This document shows, one piece after another, positions 58,544 to 64,000 of a stretch of DNA of 64,000 nucleotides (its first letter is position 1; every line of letters starts with the position of its first letter). This DNA is from Natrinema sp. DC36. GTDB taxonomy: Archaea; Halobacteriota; Halobacteria; Halobacteriales; Natrialbaceae. The translations under genes and the position numbers were made by a program. Below the pieces are notes generated by a model. It did not search any database. It saw nothing but the letters and a program-made list of their open reading frames with translations, and was not told the origin of the DNA. Location of the stretch: the NCBI RefSeq assembly GCF_020405225.1, contig NZ_CP084472.1, positions 1,550,001 to 1,614,000 of the forward strand. Reading direction: 5' to 3'.

Positions 58544-60685
58544 ATGAGTAACAATACAGACGTTGATGACTCTCCCGAAGACGCTTCGGACACCGCCGAC
58601 GAGGAACGGTCCGAGCGGCAGGGAGATCAGTCGTCGCTCGAGGAGGACGGCAACCGTCGTCCCGACGTCGACGAGCCGATCGACGAGTTCGAGCCGTCGT
58701 CCGACGAGGAAGAGGGAGACGACATCGAGACCGTCGACGACCTGGGGAGTACGGTCGAGGTCGATCCCGGCGTCGAGGTCGACGAGGAGATCGCCGAGGA
58801 CGACCTGCTGGGCGGTCTGAAGATCGACTCGACGGAGGACATCGAAGTCCCCGATCGACTCGTCGATCAGGTCATCGGTCAGGACGAAGCACGAGACATA
58901 ATTATCAAGGCGGCGAAGCAGCGCCGCCACGTCATGATGATCGGCTCGCCGGGGACCGGCAAGTCGATGCTGGCGAAGGCGATGAGCCAACTGCTTCCGC
59001 AGGAAGACCTGCAGGACGTCTTAGTCTATCCCAACCCGGACGACGACAACGAGCCGAAAGTACGGACCGTCCCTGCCGGAAAGGGCGACCAGATCGTCGC
59101 CGCTCACAGGGAGGAGGCAAACAAGCACAACCGGCGGCGCTCGATCCTGATGTGGGTCATTATCGCAGCCATTATCGGGTACGCTATTATCGTCGGTCCT
59201 CTCCTGCTCGGTTTCCTTGCAGCGGGAGTCATCTGGCTGATCTTTCGGACCATGGGCAATGGTGGGGACGCGATGGTGCCGAACCTGCTCGTCAACAACG
59301 GCGAGCAGCGCGTTGCCCCCTTCGAGGACGCGACCGGTGCCCACGCCGGCGCGCTGCTGGGCGACGTCCGCCACGACCCCTTCCAGTCCGGCGGTATGGG
59401 GACTCCGAGTCACGAACGGGTCGAACCCGGCTCGATCCACAAGTCCAACAAGGGCGTGTTGTTCCTCGACGAGATCAACACGCTCGATATCCGGACCCAG
59501 CAGAAGCTGATGACGGCGATCCAGGAGGGCGAGTTCTCCATTACGGGCCAGTCCGAGCGCTCCTCGGGTGCAATGGTCCAGACCGAACCCGTCTCCTGTG
59601 ACTTCATCATGGTCGCCGCGGGGAACCTCGACGCCATGGAGAACATGCACCCCGCGCTCCGCAACCGGATCAAGGGGTACGGCTACGAGGTCTACATGGA
59701 CGACACCATCGAGGACACCCCCGAGATGCGGCGCAAGTACGCCCGCTTCATCGCTCAGGAGGTCGAACGCGACGGCCGCCTCCCCCACTTCACCGACGAC
59801 GCCGTCGAGGAACTTCTCCTCGAGGCCAAGCGGCGCTCGGGTCGGAAAAACCACCTCACGCTACACTTCCGTACCCTCGGCGGGTTGGTCCGCGTCGCGG
59901 GGGACATCGCCCGCGCCGAGGATCGCGAGTACACCACTCGAGACGACGTTCTTCGAGCCAAAGACCGATCGCGCTCGATCGAGCAACAGCTCGCCGACGA
60001 CTACATCGAGCGCCGCAAGGACTACGAGCTACAGGTCAACGACGGCGGCGTCGAGGGCCGCGTCAACGGCCTCGCCGTCATGGGCGAGGACTCCGGTATC
60101 ATGCTCCCCGTGATGGCCGAGATCGCGCCCGCGCAGGGCGGCGGTCAGGTGATCGCGACCGGTCAGCTCAAGGAGATGGCCGAGGAGTCGGTCCAGAACG
60201 TCTCCGCGATCATCAAGAAGTTCTCCGACGTCGATCTCTCGGAGAAGGACGTCCACATCCAGTTCGTCCAGGCCGGCGAAGGCGGTGTCGACGGTGACTC
60301 CGCCTCCATCACGGTGGCGACCGCCGTCATCAGCGCGCTCGAGGACATTCCAATCGACCAGTCGATCGCGATGACCGGCTCGCTCTCCGTGCGCGGTGAC
60401 GTGCTACCGGTCGGCGGGGTCACCCACAAGATCGAAGCCGCCGCGAAGGCCGGCTGCACCAAGGTCATCATCCCCGAAGCGAACGAGCAGGACGTGATGA
60501 TCGAGGACGAGTACGAGGAGATGGTCGAGATCATCCCCTGTTCGAACATCAGCGAAGTCCTCGACGTCGCCCTCATGGGCGAACCGAAGAAGGACTCGCT
60601 GGTCGACCGGCTAAAGTCGATCACCGGCACGACGTTCGATCAGGGTACCGTCGGCTCGACCGCCGGCTCGAATCCGAGTCTGTAG
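58544..60685 (+). CDS. lonB: Archaeal membrane-anchored Lon protease LonB
   Basis: A 713-aa LonB. An acidic N-terminus of about 95 residues, longer than in most archaea, precedes the AAA+ domain with Walker A GSPGTGKS (134-141) and Walker [12 protein letters not shown]. Two membrane segments (about 200-240) are inserted in the AAA+ domain, as expected for archaeal LonB. The C-terminal protease domain has the catalytic dyad Ser586 (GDSAS) and Lys629 (THKIEAA). It degrades abnormal and regulatory proteins; in haloarchaea it is essential and controls carotenoid synthesis. It stands alone, with TATA-like AGTATATC about 45 bases upstream. Confidence 0.95.
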   Translation: MSNNTDVDDSPEDASDTADEERSERQGDQSSLEEDGNRRPDVDEPIDEFEPSSDEEEGDDIETVDDLGSTVEVDPGVEVDEEIAEDDLLGGLKIDSTEDIEVPDRLVDQVIGQDEARDIIIKAAKQRRHVMMIGSPGTGKSMLAKAMSQLLPQEDLQDVLVYPNPDDDNEPKVRTVPAGKGDQIVAAHREEANKHNRRRSILMWVIIAAIIGYAIIVGPLLLGFLAAGVIWLIFRTMGNGGDAMVPNLLVNNGEQRVAPFEDATGAHAGALLGDVRHDPFQSGGMGTPSHERVEPGSIHKSNKGVLFLDEINTLDIRTQQKLMTAIQEGEFSITGQSERSSGAMVQTEPVSCDFIMVAAGNLDAMENMHPALRNRIKGYGYEVYMDDTIEDTPEMRRKYARFIAQEVERDGRLPHFTDDAVEELLLEAKRRSGRKNHLTLHFRTLGGLVRVAGDIARAEDREYTTRDDVLRAKDRSRSIEQQLADDYIERRKDYELQVNDGGVEGRVNGLAVMGEDSGIMLPVMAEIAPAQGGGQVIATGQLKEMAEESVQNVSAIIKKFSDVDLSEKDVHIQFVQAGEGGVDGDSASITVATAVISALEDIPIDQSIAMTGSLSVRGDVLPVGGVTHKIEAAAKAGCTKVIIPEANEQDVMIEDEYEEMVEIIPCSNISEVLDVALMGEPKKDSLVDRLKSITGTTFDQGTVGSTAGSNPSL

Positions 60686-60884
60686 ACGCTGCCTCGAGAG
60701 CCGACGTTCGTCGGTATCGCGACTGGGCATCCTCGCTCTACCGTGCGACTCACGGCAAATTCCGTACGACACTCACGTTCAGATGCAGTGAGAAACGTCT
60801 ACTACCTCTTTGACGGTCAGGTCTCTGTGACTAACTACAGCTGTCGCTACGTCAACTACCCCACAGCACACCTGATCGGACGAC

Positions 60885-60997
60885 GCGAGCGCGGTTCGGA
60901 GCGAGCGCGGTTCGGAGCGAACACAGTGAGCGAGAACCGCGGGGATGCGAACGGTGAGCGAAGCGAGCCGTGAGCGAACACAGTGAGCGAGAACCGC
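60885..60997. repeat. Short direct repeats downstream of lonB
   Basis: A 16-bp unit GCGAGCGCGGTTCGGA is tandemly duplicated at 60885-60916. A 26-bp unit (60915-60940, beginning GAGCGAACACAGTGAGCGAG) recurs exactly at 60972-60997. The sequence is made of GAGCGA-type words common in haloarchaeal intergenic DNA. There is no spacer regularity, so it is not a CRISPR. It lies within the 470-base gap after lonB, which otherwise shows no gene. Confidence 0.6.
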
Positions 60998-61155
60998 CGA
61001 TGATGCGATCAGTGTGTGATTCGTTTCAGTGGCTACTCTCGGTTAGTTATCAATCAGTGATACCATCTCCCATACGCTCCCCGACGGTCTCTGCAACGAA
61101 CCCATGCAAGGGGTAATAGAATCATTAAAAGGATCCGAGTCGGTATCGACAGGCA

Positions 61156-62193
61156 ATGCCCCTCGGTGGTGTACTCCCGGACGTGCCCGTTGTCAATGGG
61201 CTCGTCATCGTCGTCGCAACTGGCTTCATCTGGTTTGGCAGTAACTGGCTCGAGGACTCGGCGGAACACCTCTCGGCGTACTACGGATTGCCAGCAGTCG
61301 TCCAGGGATCGATCGTCGTCGCTATCGGCTCGAGCTTTCCCGAGTTGTCGAGCGTCGTCTTCACGTCGCTCGCCGGAACGTTCAACATGGGTATCGGGGC
61401 GATCGTCGGTTCCGCTATCTTCAACATTCTCGTCATCCCCGCACTCTCCGGGATCGCGACGGACGGCGACCTGGACACGAACCGGGCCATCGTGTACAAG
61501 GAAGCACAGTTCTACATGATCGCCGTCGCCGCGCTGATCATCACCTTCGCACTCGCCGTCATCTACGTTCCCGTTCCCGACGGACCCGAATTCGCCGGAC
61601 GGCTCACGCGTCCGTTGGCGTTGCTCCCCCTCCTCCTCTACGGGTTGTATCTCTTCATCCAGTGGCAAGACGTCAGCGACTACGAGGGCGAAGACGCACC
61701 TGCCGGGATTTCCGTCGGTCGCGAGTGGGGAAAACTCGCTGTCGGCTTACTCGTCATCCTCGTGGCCGTCGAACAGCTGGTCGGCGGTGTCGAGTCGCTT
61801 AGCCACACGTTCGGTATCCCCGAGTTCCTCGCCGGTGTCACCATCATCGCGGCGGCGACGAGCCTTCCGGACACGCTCGTGAGCGTCCGGTCTGCCAAGG
61901 CGGACAAGGGGATCACGAGTCTCGGGAACGTGCTCGGGTCGAACACGTTCGATCTCCTGGTAGCGATTCCGATCGGCGTTCTCATCGTCGGGAGCGTGTC
62001 CGTCGATTTCGCGGTAGCCGTCCCGATGCTCGGAGTCCTCACCCTGGCCACCGTTCTCTTGTTCACGTTTTTGCGCACCGATCTCTCGGTTACGAGGCGG
62101 GAGTCGGTCGTGCTACTCCTGGCCTACGGCCTGTTCGTCACGTGGATCATCGCCGAAACCGTCGGCGTGACCCACCTTCTCAAGGGAACGTAG
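61156..62193 (+). CDS. CaCA-family sodium/calcium antiporter, canonical
   Basis: A 345-aa membrane protein with about ten spans and both alpha repeats in classic form: IGSSFPELSSVVFTSLAGTF with GAIVGSAIFNILVIP, and AATSLPDTLVSVRSAKADKG with GNVLGSNTFDLLVAIP. Ser-x-Pro-Glu/Asp and the GSN/GSA ion-site residues are intact, so cation (Ca2+) / Na+ exchange is expected. This contrasts with the two divergent paralogues at 0.7-3.2 kb. It may help export Ca2+ under halophilic conditions. The start at 61156 follows an A/T-rich stretch (ATCATTAAAAGG). Confidence 0.9.
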   Translation: MPLGGVLPDVPVVNGLVIVVATGFIWFGSNWLEDSAEHLSAYYGLPAVVQGSIVVAIGSSFPELSSVVFTSLAGTFNMGIGAIVGSAIFNILVIPALSGIATDGDLDTNRAIVYKEAQFYMIAVAALIITFALAVIYVPVPDGPEFAGRLTRPLALLPLLLYGLYLFIQWQDVSDYEGEDAPAGISVGREWGKLAVGLLVILVAVEQLVGGVESLSHTFGIPEFLAGVTIIAAATSLPDTLVSVRSAKADKGITSLGNVLGSNTFDLLVAIPIGVLIVGSVSVDFAVAVPMLGVLTLATVLLFTFLRTDLSVTRRESVVLLLAYGLFVTWIIAETVGVTHLLKGT

Positions 62194-62340
62194 CAGGTAA
62201 CTGAGATATCTCGGCCCGTGGGACGAAGATGTCCGGTCCAAGTTCCTCAAGGGCGGCCGGCACCGCGAACGGCCACCATTGTGGGTTTGGATCACGCGGT
62301 GAGTCGGTAGCGATCCACTCCGAGAAATGCGGATCCCCTC

Positions 62341-62475
62341 CTTCCGAGATCGAATCACGTTCCGACGTGAAGCCACTACCCACGTTGTTACACCGATCTC
62401 GGACCCACTCTTAGATCGACACAGCGTGGGAATGGAGGCTCAAATGCTGGCCACCGGCCGGCATTTCTCGAGGTA
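62341..62475 (-). repeat. Dispersed repeat copy B (35-bp identical core at 62341-62375)
   Basis: The reverse complement of 62341-62375 is identical to 18316-18350, and the next 100 bases are related. Here the copy lies just after the antiporter gene and some 420 bases before the IS630-type relic. Frame content beside the core differs from copy A. The interval 62194-62897 holds no gene I can support. Confidence 0.65.
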
Positions 62476-62897
62476 CCGATCTACCATGAAGACGGTTCTA
62501 CTCACGATACCAGATATACATCGGAGGGACGTCGCTCGAGATTCGGTGGTGGTTTTCTCGAGAAGCCTCAAAAGACCCGGAGAGCCGGGGGCAACGGCCG
62601 CCGCCGGGTGAGGCTGGGACAATGTTAGGGGTGCAATTGGATCGTCCATGTCGCGTAGTGGGAAACGCGACGGTGAGACTATTCGGTGCGACTTTTATCA
62701 ATTTCGTCCCAATTCCAACTTTCTCGGAATCGTCCCTGCACGTCACTACAGCCGCTGTACAGTGGGAGTCGAACGTTCTCACGGTTCTCGAAGATCTCGC
62801 GGTGTCAGAGAAGGTTACACCCGATCGCTGTTGCGCTGGGCTTGATCACGGATGTCCTGAACGGACGTATCGTCTACCTGTTTTCTGATTTCACCAG

Positions 62898-63880
62898 CGA
62901 GTGACGACGAGATCGCTGTCGAAGAATCACAAGATGCCCTCGACAACGTAGAGAGAAGAAGCCGACACAACGTCTATTAGCGGCAATAGCGCACAAAAAT
63001 GGTCTCAGCCAGACCGAGCTAGCCGAGTGGTACGACGTTCAACGACGGACAATCTATAGCTGGCTCAAACGACTCGACACTGACGAGTCGCTCGAGCAGG
63101 CAGTATGATGTTCATAATCTGAGATGAAATGAAAAGCATGAGAAAAATATCAATACGAATTCGAGGAAGCTGTCCACGAATCACCCGAGGAAGTTGGTTT
63201 CGATGCGCCGGCGTGGACGCCAGTACTCGTCCTGCAATATCTCGACGAAAGCTCTGCTGTCGACTACTCGATCCCGAGTTGTCGGCGGCTGCTCAAAGAA
63301 GCGAAATTGAGGTGTCAAAAACCCGCCGTACAGCCGCGGAATATGAGCCTGACAAGCAAGAAACGTTTCGTAAGGAACCCGAAAAAAGCGGCGGGAAATG
63401 GACGCCATGGTGGTCTCTCTTGACCAAACCAAGAAATCCGTCCAAGTCAAGCCGCGTGGGTTCCGCACGGTTCGCGGCTGTCTGTCGAAGTATTCAGGCA
63501 ATGCGGCTGGACGTGTCTCCCGGGCGTGATCACCGAGGATGGTGATCCCTTTTTTCTTTCGATCCGAAGCGTATGTTACCGCAACCCATCCGGAACATCT
63601 CACTTTTGCAGTATACAACGTATTCGAAGATGACTCGATCCTAGTTCTGGATGGAGCACCGTACTTGCTGGCGTCGGTTGTCACAGGCCGCGAGGTCAGT
63701 GATGACCTTGTAATCGTCGCGCTGCCGGCGTATTCGACGGAACCGAATTCAGTCAAATCGTGTAGGCGATAGCTGCAACTCCCTCTCAGCACTCGGTTCT
63801 TCGACACCCCTGGCGAGTTACCCACAGCGACTGATACCCCTCTTACTCAATCCTCAGTTCAGAAGTGAGCAATTATTCCT
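62898..63880 (+). pseudogene. Degenerate IS630-family (haloarchaeal ISH-type) transposase
   Basis: Pieces in several frames line up in order. EKKPTQRLLAAIAHKNGLSQ and TELAEWYDVQRRTIYSWLKR (helix-turn-helix) come first, then LDTDESLEQAV and a stop. EFEEAVHESPEEVGFDAPAW, DYSIPSCRRLLKEAKL and RTAAEYEPDKQETFRKEPEK follow, then VSLDQTKKSVQVKPRGF (first catalytic Asp), then EDDSILVLDGAPYLLAS (second Asp), LVIVALPAYSTEPNSVKSCRR and FFDTPGELPTATDT. Several frameshifts and stops interrupt it, including loss of the final ELNPVEECW context. So the element is dead. Terminal inverted repeats could not be identified. Confidence 0.7.
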
Positions 63881-64000
63881 GTTACGCCGGCATTCCTTGA
63901 TATAGACCCTGACAAGTATTCTTACCACGCCCCGATCATCGAACGGGCCCGGTATTTACAATCTTACAGCTGTAATACATAGCGTCGATGCTCTCTAATC
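63881..64000. other. Window end; AT-rich with a palindrome, no gene
   Basis: No coding frame is supported. A perfect 12-bp palindrome TTACAGCTGTAA (63964-63975) in AT-rich surroundings could belong to a promoter of a gene beyond the edge. Confidence 0.35.

Noticed and set aside
60885-60997. CRISPR-like array after lonB
   Set aside because: Repeats are not regularly spaced, units differ in length, and there are no unique spacers or cas genes.

Overview
This 64 kb window is haloarchaeal chromosome. It is GC-rich, its proteins are strongly acidic, many starts look leaderless about 25-30 nt after a TATA box, and it carries archaeal LonB and haloarchaeal insertion-sequence relics. A member of the Natrialbales (Natrinema/Haloterrigena-like) fits best, but I cannot name a species. 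All functions below are read from sequence motifs and remembered family knowledge; no search was run. Region 1 (1-10 kb): the 5' end of an unknown gene, an ArsR-type regulator, two adjacent divergent sodium/calcium-antiporter-like membrane proteins, a Tat-exported fusion of a blue-copper domain with a PQQ sugar dehydrogenase, a convergent operon (Tat-signal protein plus PQQ-propeller dehydrogenase), and an Lrp/AsnC regulator. Region 2 (10-17.6 kb): a sulfur-handling locus. It has a cysteine-bearing winged-helix regulator, a 48-aa membrane protein coupled to a TauE/SafE exporter, two universal stress proteins, a dead PiT phosphate permease, two YeeE/YedE-type half transporters, a rhodanese-metallo-beta-lactamase (persulfide dioxygenase-like) protein, TusA and DsrE2. 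ATTGTNNAAT-like elements bracket the core promoter at three of its promoters, with a related upstream site at a fourth. This looks like an archaeal counterpart of the bacterial cst persulfide operon and is the best candidate here for an undescribed system. Region 3 (17.6-24 kb): a scrapyard around one intact ABC transporter, with a tnpB tail, a PIN-like gene, a zinc-ribbon gene and an acyl-CoA synthetase tail, all broken. Region 4 (24-49.5 kb): a catabolic island. It carries an IclR regulator, an XdhC/MocA/MoeA cofactor kit, a three-subunit molybdenum hydroxylase with CoxG, two hydantoinase-family amidohydrolases, an M20 carbamoylase-type amidohydrolase, a cyclase-family hydrolase, a CocE hydrolase, a tungsten aldehyde:ferredoxin oxidoreductase, a class III aminotransferase, an NCS2 nucleobase permease, and a CaiB/thiolase/DUF35 set. 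Its likely role is uptake and ring-opening of an N-heterocycle (purine, pyrimidine or hydantoin). Region 5 (49.7-55.6 kb): a complete urease operon, ureB-C-A-G-D-E-F, preceded by a 52-aa membrane protein; it would recover ammonia from urea released by such a pathway. Region 6 (55.6-64 kb): a decayed regulator, a DUF2061 protein, a luciferase-like flavin oxidoreductase, LonB, a canonical CaCA antiporter, and a broken IS630-type transposase. A 35-bp block near that relic is identical, in inverted orientation, to one beside the tnpB relic 44 kb away. No rRNA, tRNA or CRISPR array was seen.
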